Shown one piece after another: positions 47,201 to 57,560 of a stretch of 64,000 nt of DNA (position 1 is the stretch's first letter; every line of letters begins with the position of its first letter). The notes beneath the pieces are model-generated. The model ran no database searches and was not told the origin of the DNA. It worked only from the letters and a program-made list of their open reading frames with translations. Position numbers and translations under genes: made by a program. The DNA comes from Bilabrum cf. latius (Eukaryota > Bigyra: Bicosoecida > Bigyra > Bicosoecida), in contig OZ237753.1 in assembly GCA_965178125.1 (NCBI GenBank), forward strand, positions 372,001 to 436,000, read 5' to 3'.

Positions 47201-50200
47201 GAGGGGATGCCATTCGCGCCGTTACGCCAGCGAATGTGAGAGAACACTTGCCCTTGCGCATTCAGCCGAAGCACGTCGATGCCCACTCCACCCGGAGCGT
47301 CCCCGAAATGGTCCGACACAAGCAGGCGAGTCGCGTTCGGGTCATCACCATCTGGCTGTCCGTGCCTCAGGCTTCCGATTCCGGTGGCATAATGCGTCCC
47401 GATGGATTGACCAGAGAACCCACCCTACCCCTCCGTGATCAGCGTGAAGCTCTCAGCGGTCCCTGCCTCGTTCAGCAGAAGGACAAACACCTTGTCGTCA
47501 AGATTGGCGCTCGCTGCCACGTCCTCGTAGCCGTTTCCGTCGATGTCTCCCAGCGGTGCCATTGACCGGCCTAGCTCGCCCCCAGTACCTACGGCACCGC
47601 TAGACAGACCACCTACACCGTTCGCGATCGCCGTTCCGGACACGAATGCCCCAACAGCAGCTGGTGTAGCGGAGACGCTGGATGTCGGCGAGATGGATGG
47701 TGTCGCGGACGGTGTCGGGCTAGAACTAGCAACGGAGCCCCCCATGAACACCACTACAGCTGCCCCGCGATCAGTCCCACCCGTGCCATCCAAGGGAATA
47801 CCCAGCACAAGATCTATGCGCCCATCTCCATCAATGTCTGCATGGTTTGTGGCAGGCCTCATGTGCCCTCCTGCCTGGACTATCCCATCCAGACCCGTCG
47901 TAAGCCTAGTGAGCTTGACGTAGTCACGAACTGGATCGGTAGCGTTGTGCTCAGCCATGTACAGGATGTACACGGCGCCGCTGTCAGTACCACCAGCATC
48001 GTCACCATGTGCATCTACTACCAAATCAAAGACAGCATCTCCATCTACGTCCCCAATTGCTCCCGAGGCCGCCCCAAAAAACGACCCGCTCTAGATGGCC
48101 CCGCTGGGCATGCCGCCCAGCCCATTCCCGATCACACGCACCGTGCTATTGACCTTGCCATCAGAGCCGAGCGAGAAGAGTGCAAGAACTTGATCAGGTG
48201 CGGCCCCCAGCACCACGTCAGCCACAGCGCCTGTGGTTCGTGGCGGCAGCACGCACATTGATTCGCCGAGGTACAACCGCGAAGGAGATAGGGCGCTCAG
48301 CCCTTCCCCTGTTGCCTGGCTGATTCTGGACACACTCCGCACCGTATCATCTCCGTTCATGTACAGCACGTACAAGGCGCCCAGGTCGGTTCCACCTGCG
48401 TCAGCAAAGGTTGCAGACACCAATATGTCGCTGTAACCGTCACCATCCACGTCACCGACCAGCCCGCTGACCTTTGCACCGAACTAGTCGCCAGCCGCGT
48501 GAGTACCAGAGGGCAGCCCACCCACCCCGTTGCTGATTGCCTGCGTGCTATTCACGGTGGCATCTGGATTCATCCGGAACACAAGCACGCGGCCACCCTC
48601 ACTATTTGTTGGCTCGCCCACGACCAGTCTCGGGACGCATGGCTGCGTTGCTCCACAAAGGATCTGAGACACTGAAATACCGAAGTTGCCATCGACTGCT
48701 GGTGTGTAGCTGGCCCCGCCCTACGTGCTCGAGATCTCCTGCGAGGCCCTGACCGTGCCGTCGCTGTTCATCAGCAGCACCCACAGCGAGCCAGAGTTGG
48801 AGGCCCCGTCATCTGAAAGACGCGCCGCAACGGCAATATCCGGAGTACCATCCCCATCAATATCACCGACAGTAGCTGTGGTGTGCCCCAAAACATCCGA
48901 GTTCTCAAGCGACGGTGCACCGGGACCGCCCACTCCGTGCGCGATCTTGACCGCGCTCCGGACCACCCCGGGTGCGGCCGGGGTGGCCGTTGCAGTGCTG
49001 GACGGGGACGACGACACGCTCGGAGTGGTGCTTGCCGTAATGCTTGGTGTGACCGAGGCAGAAGCAGTGCTACTTGGGGATGATGAAACGCTGGGTGTGA
49101 CGCTGGGTGTGGGACTGGTGCTGGCTACCGAGCCTCCCATGAGTGCCACCATGATGGCACCGCGGTTGGTCCCACCCGTGTCATCCAGAGCCATCCCAAC
49201 TATTAAATCCACGCGCCCGTCCCCGTCGATGCCGCTATTGAAGCCACCCACGCGCAGGTGCCCTCCTGCCTGAACTATCCCACTCAGGCCCGATGTCAGC
49301 CTAGTCAGCTTGGTGTATTCACGAACTGGATCGGTTGCGTTGTGCTCAGCCATGTACAGGATGTACACTGCGCCGCTGTCAATGCCACCGGTGGTGTCCG
49401 CTGGTGCTCCAATCGCGATGTCAAAGACTTCGTCACCGTCAGCGTCGCCGATCGAGCCAATGGAGTATCCGAATGCAGACCCACTCGCGATCGAGGCGCT
49501 GGGCATGCCGCCCAGCCCATCCCCAATCACATGCACTGTGCTGTCCACCCCACCGTTGGGCTCGAGCGAGAAAAGCACGGCGATCTGAAGAGTAGGAAAC
49601 CCAATGACTACGTCAGATGCTGCATCAACCGTGCGAGGAGGTATCACGGTCACGGCTCTCGGGTGCTGTCGGGATGGAGACAGCACGTCCAGCCCCTCCC
49701 CAGTAGCCTGGCTGATCCTGGATACGGCTCGTACGGTGTCGTCTCCATTCATGTACAGCACAAACAGAGAGCCTAGGTCGGCTCCACCTGAGTCTGCGGA
49801 CCGAGCCACCACCAGCACATCGTTGTAGTTGTCGCTGTCAACGTCGCCCACGAGGCCGGACACCCCACTCCCGAACTCGTCGCCGCTCGACGTGGTGCCA
49901 GACGGCAGACCGCCCACGCCGCTGCCGATCACCTGCGTGCTGTTCACGGTGGCATCTGGATTCAACTGGAACACAAGCACGCGCCCGCCACCGCTGTGAC
50001 CCGGCTCGCCAGCTACGAGCCTGGTCAGCCCAGGGTGCTCGCTCTCGGCCCAGGACTGCACCAGGTGGGACACGCTGTAGCCTAAGAAGCCGAATGCTGA
50101 CGCCGTGTAGCTGGCTCCGCCCTGCGTGCTCGAGATCTCCTGCGAGGCCCTGACCGTGCCGTCGCTGTTCATCAGCAGCACCCACAGCGAGCCAGAATCA

Positions 50201-50520
50201 GTCGCCCCGTCATCCGCAAAGAACGCTCCAACTGCCACATCAGGAACCCCGTCACCGTCCACGTCAGAAATAAACGCAGCCGACTCCCCGAAAATGTCAG
50301 AATTCTATAGAGATGGGGCTCCGGCGCCACCCACTCCGTGCGCAATCTTGACAGCGGTTCTCACCACGCCAGGTGCTGCTGGAGAGCCCGAAGGGGAAGT
50401 GCTGGGCGTGGGGCTGCTGGACGCCGACGTTTGCAGCCTTCGTCGCAGTCCCTAAGTATCCATGTCTGACGCAAATGTTAGGGCAATTGTGCATGCCAGC
50501 CAGATGGACATGGATGACAT
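29260..50520 (-). CDS. Gene B: giant FG-GAP/REJ/GPS polycystin-1-like membrane protein, expanded copy
   Basis: One intronless frame of 7,086 aa, ATG at 50518-50520, TGA at 29260-29262, with about 35 in-frame TAG codons read as Gln and no in-frame TAA or TGA. Signal peptide [19 protein letters not shown]; eight FG-GAP modules (to about 39230); a long Ser/Pro/Thr linker; then the REJ region, GPS motif ([10 protein letters not shown] at about 33550), first membrane helix, Cys-rich loops, polycystin-like helices and charged tail as in gene A. It has one 99-residue acidic repeat, not three. TAG alternates with CAG among its own modules: the GLQGG, HAQPIDG, VQLGRG, RLQGIGD and DPLQP positions appear with either codon. 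It converges on gene A across a 3.0-kb spacer. Its C-terminus (DDIAMDT) is short because the frame leaves the duplicated segment and stops at once. Function inferred as for gene A. Confidence 0.9.
38803..39190 (-). repeat. 156-bp tandem repeats in a Ser/Pro linker of gene B
   Basis: The decamer CGGGGTGTTG recurs at 38839, 38995 and 39151, giving a 156-bp (52-residue) period: two full units and a partial one. The encoded linker is Ser/Pro/Thr-rich ([20 protein letters not shown]). Gene A has a much shorter linker at the same place (15916-16053). Confidence 0.9.
39235..50388 (-). repeat. FG-GAP module array of gene B (I-I-II-I-III-III-III-III)
   Basis: Approximate spans, reading along the gene: type I 50388-49128 and 48969-47733, type II 47665-46396, type I 46260-45010, type III 44890-43620, 43365-42085, 41945-40665 and 40515-39235. 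The last three type III modules start exactly 1,420 bp apart (repeat phrase [12 protein letters not shown]), so they look like recent tandem copies. Low-complexity Ser/Pro/Thr linkers separate them, the longest (43380-43620) made of repeats of the type [10 protein letters not shown]. Confidence 0.85.
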
Positions 50521-50842
50521 GCTTTCGACCTCGCAGTCAAATCGGAAATCGAAATACTGTTCTGCAGTCTATAGCCGTGAAATTTTCGTACAGCTCCTGC
50601 AAGCCGGCCCTTAAGGAAGCAAAATGGTACACTTGCTATGTACACTGTCGTTCAAACCAATGCAAGATTTGGCCGTAAATAAAATTTATGCAAAGCCAGC
50701 GAACTTCTGTATGCGGTTCTAACCCACTAGCACCTGTTTTGGTCGCAAACTGTCGCAACGCGCACTTCTCAGTGTAGTTCACAAACATAGTTGTAATACA
50801 ATCAAACAATATTGGTACAGCCCAGTACAATCGCAGTGAAAG
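50521..50842 (-). promoter_or_regulatory. 5' flank of gene B
   Basis: 322 bp between the start of gene B and the end of the SAP18-like gene, both on the minus strand. The proximal 120-160 bp match the gene A 5' flank; the remainder is AT-rich with no gene. Confidence 0.55.
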
Positions 50843-51889
50843 TTACTTTGCATCTTGATGCGGTGACTTGGGGGCTTCGCGTGGCTCGTCCCCGCCATGG
50901 ATCAACGACGGCTGGTCTAGGTCCATCCCATCAGACCGCCGCGCTGCTCCTCCTGATGTCGGCGAGGAATATTCCTTAGCAGGTCCAGCTCTTTCGGTGG
51001 GTAGGTCCTCTGCCTGACGAACGCCTGACCGACTGCTACCGCGCATCCTCCAACGGTCTCTGCTCATACTGTCGGAGCCGCCACCACCGCGAGAACTCGA
51101 GGCGGTCTTGCTATCACTTGAAGCAGCAGCAACGCTAGGACCAGGTCCAGCTCCCCTGCCTGCGCTTTGGAGACCCTCCAACAGCGGTGAAGGCGAACCA
51201 AACCCAGCACGAAACTCACCAGGGAGAATGCGCTCCGCTCGCAAGTAGACCTCGACGTCCAGAAAATCACCAGGCTCCCAACCGTGCTCGCTCAATGTGC
51301 TCGTCCAACCTCCCTTGCTCAAGCCTGCCCTAGCATTTCCGTAGGTTGCCGCGGAGCCGTGCACGGACGGCTTGATGGCCGATGCCACCTCTAATCCCTT
51401 GCTGGTCGCAGTCGTCGAAGCACCGGAGTCTGCTGTCTTTCTTGGCACCGCCGTGGAGACATCAGTGTTGGAAAGTGCCAACGTCGCAACCTCCATTGCA
51501 GGCAGCTGTGGTGCAATCGCCTTCAACTTGTACCGACCATCCTTTCCCGGATACACCAATCCGACCGCTACAAATGCGTCTGGCCGTCGTGCCTAGAAAC
51601 ATTGTGTTTGAATCTCGGTGACTATGTCACAGATACGGCTGTGCGGCGACGCAAAGACGTGCGCTTCTGGACCGATTCCAGGCGAGCCCAAATCGGACCG
51701 CTTGCCGAATTCGTAGTCCCGCGAAACATCACGAAGACGCGATGACCGAACCATACATCGCATAAGCGATGGAATCTGCGATGCATGCAAGCCGCAAAGA
51801 TTGTACTCATGGTAAGGTGCATACACGGATCCAAAATACTGGCCCGAAACGTTGCTTACGGCGTAACTCACTTCAACTTGCGACTCCAT
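50843..51889 (-). CDS. SAP18-like protein (Sin3/EJC-associated ubiquitin-like fold)
   Basis: 348 aa, ATG at 51887-51889, TAA stop at 50843. Residues about 45-125 and 180-200 follow the SAP18 pattern: a first strand (MRCMVRSSRLRD), a helix region (HVFASPHSRICDIVTEIQTQ, matching the TW-D-TL-EL helix), strand FVAVGLVYPGKDGRYKLKAI and a late GWEPGDFLDVEVYL matching the GDYLDI strand of SAP18. SAP18 normally has about 150-170 residues and serves Sin3-HDAC repression and exon-junction ASAP complexes. This one is about twice that size because of a Ser/Thr/Ala-rich insert before the last strand and a disordered Ser/Gly/Arg-rich tail. TAG at 51593 (Gln) is at the end of the helix (TQCFQARRPD). Assigned from pattern only. 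Confidence 0.6.
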
Positions 51890-52110
51890 GGAGGCACGTC
51901 GGATAACTCAGCCTGAAGAGATACCAGAATATTCGGGCCCGATATGACGGCCAAAATATCTGTACATATAGCACAATATCGTTGAAATTGGTTACAACCG
52001 GTCGCGCATTGGGCCATGGCGCTTCCTTCCTTCCTAGATCGCACGATTAAATTAGGTCACGACCAGATCGGTTCCTGAGAACAGCTTCTGCCGCATATCC
52101 AACAACAGGT
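51890..52110. promoter_or_regulatory. Divergent promoter region
   Basis: 221 bp between the start codons of the SAP18-like gene (-) and the acidic repeat gene (+). It is less GC-rich than its surroundings and includes an AT-rich stretch (TGTACATATAGCACAATATC at 51961). Confidence 0.4.
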
Positions 52111-53688
52111 ATGGATGAAGCAGTATTGGCTGGGAGCCACGATGCTCACGTGCAGTGGGGAAGCTCCAGCAGTCACGAATCCAGCGCAATCTATGAGGCG
52201 GTCAAGAGCAGGAAGTATGACATAGCGCTAGGACTTCTGAGCATTGATACCCCGGTTCGAGACTTGAGAGCCGCTACGCTCGCGGAGCAACAAGGTCAGC
52301 TGGACCTCGCGGCAAAGATCCGCGCCGCATTCGTCCGGTAGACGCCGCCGTTTATTCCACGGACCCGGGATGAGCGCGCTGATGAAATCAGCGGTATGAG
52401 TCTTGATTATAGCAGGCCAACATCGACCGGGTAGCCCAGGCAGTCGTCTGGGGAGGCCACTCCAGCTGCCTACGAGGAGATGACGCGTGGCGGAGGCCCT
52501 GCTATCTACGGTCTTGGTGAGGATCATCAAGAAGAAGCTTCAGAACAGCGACCATCGTCCATTGGACCTGCTGGCTCTGGCATCCCGCGCTCAAATGCGG
52601 GCGCAAGCCCGGCCACGGGCCCCGTTCTCGCGTTCTCCATGGCTGCCGGCCACTAGGGTGGAGGTGGTGAATCCACGCCGCTGGCCGAAGAAGTCGAGCA
52701 GCAGCAGAGGGAGATCGACATGATGATTGCAGAGGCACAAAGCAGCGGCCACCTTATTTCATCCGGGGATCAGGGCAGGGATGGCGTGCAGTTCGCTGCG
52801 CTGTTCCCCGCTCGGGAGGTGAGCGGGGCCAACTCTAGCCTCAGCGCGGATGATCTCGAGAGGATGGAGGAGGCCGCGAGAACGTTCGCTGACGACCTCG
52901 AGAAGGACGAGGAGCGAGAGCAGTATGAGCGTGATGTTGGTCGTCGTCGCCTCCGCAGGGCTGCACCCGGAGGTGCGGAAGGCGAGGACGAGGGCGAAGC
53001 GCATGAGGCAGACCTTAGAGAGCTGGAGGCTCTGATGGAGGACGAGAGACACAGCATCGGGTCCAGGAGCATGATGGGTGGTGTGACGAGTGACCGCAGG
53101 CTGGGATCCGAGGCGATGCGACGAGGGTTCTCGGACGGGGGCGTGAGCGTGGGGAGTGAGCTGTTCGACGTGGTGTCTCGGGAGCAGGGCCGGTACATCG
53201 TGGGGGGCGGTGATGCAGGTGGTGGTGCGGGCGGGGAGGATGAGCTGTTTGAGGTCACGCGCCGCGGGCACGGGACTGGTGTGGAAGTGGGGTATGAAGA
53301 TGAGGAGGAGGAGGACTAGGAGGAGGAGTGTGTCTATGAAGAGGAAGAAGAGGAGGACCGTGATGGGGAGGAGCAGGAGCAGGAGGAAGCAGAGCAGGAG
53401 CAAGAGGAAGAGTATGAGGATGAGGACTTGCGGCGCATGGAGGAAGCGGCCAATTACTTTGCTGCTGAGCTGGAGGGAGATGATGGAGCCAGGCAGACAG
53501 GTGGTGGTGTACGTCGTGAGATGTCGGACGGGGGCGTGAGCGTGGGGAGCGAGCTGTTCGACGTGGTGTCTCGGGAGCAGGGCCGGTACATCGTGGGGGG
53601 CGGTGATGCAGGTGGTGGTGCGGGCGGGGAGGATGAGCTGTTTGAGGTCACGCGCCGCGGGCACGGGACTGGTGTGGAAGTGGGGTAT

Positions 53689-53720
<32 letters not shown>

Positions 53721-54105
53721 GGAGGAGGAGGAGGAGGAGGAGGAGGGTGTCTACGAAGAGGAAGAAGAGGAGGACCGTGATGGGGAGGAGCAGGAGCAGG
53801 AGGAAGCAGAGCAGGAGCAAGAGGAAGAGTATGAGGATGAGGACTTGCGGCGCATGGAGGAAGCGGCCAATTACTTTGCTGCTGAGCTGGAGGGAGATGA
53901 TGGAGCCAGGCAGACAGGTGGCAGAATGCGTCGAGGGTTCTCGGACGGGGGCGTGAGCGTGGGGAGTGAGCTGTTCGACGTGGTGTCTCGGGAGCAGGGC
54001 CGGTACATCGTGGGGGGCGGTGATGCAGGTGGTGGTGCGGGCGGGGAGGATGAGCTGTTTGAGGTCACGCGCCGCGGGCACGGGACTGGTGTGGAAGTGG
54101 GGTAT

Positions 54106-54137
<32 letters not shown>

Positions 54138-55413
54138 GGAGGAGGAGGGTGTCTACGAAGAGGAAGAAGAGGAGGACCGTGATGGGGAGGAGCAGGAGCA
54201 GGAGGAAGCAGAGCAGGAGCAAGAGGAAGAGTATGAGGATGAGGACTTGCGGCGCATGGAGGAAGCGGCCAATTACTTTGCTGCTGAGCTGGAGGGAGAT
54301 GATGGAGCCAGGCAGACAGGTGGTGGTGTACGTCGTGAGATGTCGGACGGGGGCGTGAGCGTGGGGAGCGAGCTGTTCGACGTGGTGTCTCGGGAGCAGG
54401 GCCGGTACATCGTGGGGGGCGGTGATGCAGGTGGGTCCAGTGGCGCTATGCCTGGCGATCGCAGCTACGAGCACACGGAGGTGTACGTGCCTGGAGTTGG
54501 CACCTACGTCCGTGAAGGGTCCGTCGGGGCCGAGGGAATGGACCTGCAGCCGAAAGGACAAGGAGGGTATGATGATGACGACGGCCAGTTCGATCCATCC
54601 TTCGATCCGCTCGGTCACGTGCTGGACGACGCCGACGAAAACGGTGCGGCCCCGTCGATGACCGGATCGTAGGCACGCTTGGCTCCCCGAACGCGCGGCA
54701 ACGGTAGGCTGCCAACCCTTCCCACTCGGGGGGCGGCTCGGAGCTCGAGGCCCACTCGGGGACGCCCCGTGCCGCAATCCAGGGGTTCTCAGAGGGTGCT
54801 TCGTGCCGCGCGGAGAGCCAGGGAACAACGCTTGGCGGGGAGGCGGGATCCACGCAGCACAGCTCTAGTGGCGCAGCTGCGCGAGCTGGCAGAGCGAGCC
54901 AGCAGGGGATCTGCTGGGCACGCTGGGAGGCAACCCAGTTCTGGTAGCTCTGGCCATTCTGCCGTGCGGGGACCCGCGTTCCGTGCCTCGGGCACGCGCT
55001 CCAGCCGGCCCGCTCGAGTTCGATTCTCGGGCGGTCGCCCAGGCGGTGATTCATCCGCCAGGCGTGGGCCACTTCGCCGCACCTCACCCGAGTTGGCTGG
55101 GCACCGAGAGGACCACGACCAGCTCGAGAGGTACATCCACCAGGACCTGCTACACAGCACGCACGGCCAGGAGGCGGGCTGGGCCGATCACCGGGAGGGT
55201 CCCCCTCAGGGCACCAATCACGCAGATGACGTACTGCTGGAGGAGGACATCTGGTACGAGAGGGGCCAGTCTGGCATGCTTCGCGGTGTGTCAGGTGCGG
55301 TGCGCATTGGGCGCTCTGCGGAGGCCCGCCCACTCAGTGCCGAAGAAGGAGGAGACGACCTTGGTCAGGGCATGGCAGCCTGGGCATCGGACGAGCTGGG
55401 CCAGTTGGAGTAA
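52111..55413 (+). CDS. Acidic Glu-repeat protein, unknown family
   Basis: 1,100 aa in one exon, TAA stop at 55411. TAG codons at 52339, 52432, 52654, 53317 and 54670 are read as Gln; without them the gene falls into pieces. The N-terminal 70 residues (AIYEAVKSRKYDIALGLLSI; LAEQQGQLDLAAKIRAAF) are helical and resemble a small repeat or protein-interaction fold. A charged middle follows, then three long imperfect repeats with Glu tracts (53131-54475), and a basic Arg/Ser/Gly-rich C-terminal 240 residues that ends acidic (LEEDIWYERGQ). Opposite-charge halves suggest a scaffold or a nucleic-acid or histone-binding protein, but this is a guess. A fully open antisense frame (Leu-rich) is a by-product of the repeats. 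The ATG lies just after CAACAACAG, so an upstream exon is possible. Confidence 0.7.
53131..54475 (+). repeat. Tandem 393-417-bp repeats with Glu tracts
   Basis: Units begin at TCGGACGGGG 53131, 53524, 53941 and 54343 (last partial), spaced 393, 417 and 402 bp, always a multiple of three. Each codes for SDGGVSVGSELFDVVSREQG, a Gly-rich stretch, a GAG-repeat Glu tract of varying length and EEAANYFAAELEGDDG. Length differences lie mostly in the (GAG)n tract, as expected from replication slippage. Confidence 0.95.
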
Positions 55414-55601
55414 GTGAATGAATGGGCCGCCAAGCTATGGCTGGTAAATGCGCAGCTTGTGTTCGAACTAGCGCGGAACTGATCTGTACTTGTAAGCAGG
55501 AGCAGGCGCGCGCGCGTTGCCGCGTCGGCAGCTACCACGACCCCCACAAAGCATCAATGCAGCCAATACGATCCGGAGATCACGCACTCCTCTCAACGCT
55601 C

Positions 55602-57560
55602 TCACTTGCCACCGCCGCCTGCCTTCTTACCCTTAAGGAGCTTGGCAGCCCCCGTTGTGCGCTTGGCACCACCTGCCCCCGGGCCCGAGGACACCATGGC
55701 ACCATCCTCCCCTCGCTTGTACGTGTAGCCCACCACGCGGGTTGGGCGCTTGGCCCCGTCGGACCTCGCCGCGACGATCGCTGCTGCATCGGCAGCGGCC
55801 TGCTGATGGGCCGTGAGGCCGCCCTTGGCATCCCTCTTGATGATCCCACCATGGTCCTCGAAGTTGGCCGCCAGCTGCTTGACCAGCTCGTCGTACGTGG
55901 GATCGGATCGATCCATCTCCGCAAGGCGCTCCATCAGCTCACCGGCCCGTTTGCCCACCTCTGACACGTACGGCCCGTCCTTGTCCCCTAGCCCCTCCCA
56001 GTCCATCCCCTTGAACCACGGGTGCGCCTTGAGCTCTTTGGCCCCAGCCACAGTCCCCAGACGATCCTCCGGCTCGCAGAGCAGCCTCTGCACGAAATCG
56101 AGGCATTCGGGCGAGAGGTGCTTGGTCCGCTTGGAGGGCCAGCCGAGCGTCTTCTGCCAGTTCAGGATCTTGCGGCAGGTGCCGACCGGGTCGTCGGCAT
56201 AGAACGGCGGGTACCCTAGCAAGCACTCGTACAGGATAGCACCCAGGGACCACCTGCAGGGATGGACAGATGCATGGGCGGGAAATATGGCAAGCTTCTG
56301 GGTTCGCACTTACGTGTGTAGGCAGGCAATCGGGAAGATACACGAGGCGCGCTGTAGCACATGCCTGCTCGCGACACGGATGCGCAGTCCCTTGTCTCAC
56401 CAGTCGACTTCCTTTCCATACCTGCGCCGTGCATGGGTTCAATCATACAGGTGACAACATGCATCAATCGCCTAGGTTCGAAGGACAGGGAGGAATATTG
56501 TGCAACACCTCTCACCCTTTGCGGCGCAGCACGTCAGGCGCGATGTAGTCCGGTGTGCCCACCGTGGACTTGGCCAGGGCGCGGGGCCGATGGAGCGTGC
56601 CAGCACGGGCAGCTGCGCCCGCATCGATGGGCACGCCGGGAGGCGCCTCGGACCCGGGAGCATCGCCGCCGGAGCCAGCCCCGCCCCCCGCAACCTCGCT
56701 CGCAGCAGCAGCGTCCGCTGCGTCATCCAGCCCGCCGTCGATCTTCTTGGCGAGGCCCATGTCCGTCAGTTTTACGTGTCCGTGCCCATCGATGAGAAAA
56801 TTATCGGGCTTGAGGTCGCGGTGGATGAAGCCTGCGGCGTGGACTGCCTCGATCGCTAGGATCATTTCAGCGGCGTACACCTTGGTGGCTTCCTCGGTGA
56901 AAATGTCCTTGGCGATGAGCATCCCCATGAGATCTCCCCCACTCATGAATTCCATGACAAGGTACAGGTTCTCGTGATCCTGGAAGCTGTAGTGGAGTCC
57001 TACAACCCATCGATTCAACACATCGACAAGGGCTTCGCGCTCAGCGATAACGTGGGCCGTCTGCGGCATCATTCGGAGAGTGCACGCAATTAACACACAC
57101 ATTGCTTTCATATCCGGTTCAAGAAGGGCAAATGGAGCCAAACTGTATTGGGGCGGTCCTTGAGACGAAGCATTCTTTCTAAACGCCTCCTGATTCGTTT
57201 CTATTTCTAGCTCACCTGATTCTTTGCCAAAGAAACCTCTTTCTTCATCGTTTTCATGGCATAAATTTTGCCATCTTCTCTAGCTCGCACGATTTGCACC
57301 TCGCCAAAGGCGCCTCTACCTACAACAATAAGCCCCTCAAAGTCTGCCTGGGTGTAACGCTTCCTAGACTTTCGCGCTTGCGCTTCCAGCTCAGCAGCTT
57401 CTGCCTCTACAGTTGCACGTTCTTGCTCCGACAGAGTTTCATCAGCTAACTTTGTGTGGATTCTCTCCCTCCAAGCCCTCCTTTCTGCCATGAGCGCCTA
57501 GCTCTTCAGCAGTCGTTTCTGTAGCTCAGCTTTCGCTGCTGCAGCTTTTGCGGCAGCCAT
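55602..57560 (-). CDS. NDR/LATS-family AGC protein kinase
   Basis: Four exons, complement(55602..56253, 56401..56421, 56516..57060, 57216..57560), 520 aa, TGA stop. A basic helical N-terminus (the MOB-binding region in NDR kinases) leads to the kinase: GRGAFGEV (P-loop), YAMK (Lys), YSFQDHENLYLVMEF, HRDLKPDN, then TDMG in place of DFG, a long Ala/Gly-rich insert before STVGTPDYIAPDV (the NDR-type inserted activation segment), KGYGKEVDWWSLG, LGYPPFYADDP and a C-terminal tail with the NDR-like hydrophobic motif VVGYTYKR. In other organisms NDR kinases with MOB proteins control cell shape, growth and division exit. TAG at 57498 (Gln) is in the N-terminal helix. The DMG change is conservative but unusual for this family. 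Confidence 0.9.
56401..56421 (-). other. 21-nt microexon of the NDR kinase gene
   Basis: Flanked by introns of 94 bp (56422-56515) and 147 bp (56254-56400). Acceptor GCGCAG and donor GTGAG border it exactly. It supplies seven codons' worth of sequence restoring RRKGYGKEVDWWSLG; skipping it keeps the frame but deletes YGKEVDW, including the conserved DWW segment that follows the APE-type motif. Confidence 0.88.

Larger units (their letters stand above)
29272..50680 (-). repeat. Right arm of the giant inverted duplication
   Basis: Opposite-orientation copy of 11560-26150, 21.4 kb long; the extra 6.8 kb comes mainly from five additional FG-GAP modules. Inner breakpoint about 29271, outer limit about 50640-50680 where similarity to the gene A 5' flank fades. 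Confidence 0.95.

Noticed and set aside
11560-50680. Inverted duplication as a simple assembly artefact
   Set aside because: The arms differ by many substitutions, by module number, by repeat copy number and by their tails, so they are not one sequence assembled twice. Two haplotypes wrongly joined cannot be excluded without long reads.
52759-54828. Long antisense Leu-rich frame (689 codons)
   Set aside because: It is the complement of the Glu-tract repeats. The plus strand gives a coherent protein that continues on both sides in one frame; the antisense frame has no domain.
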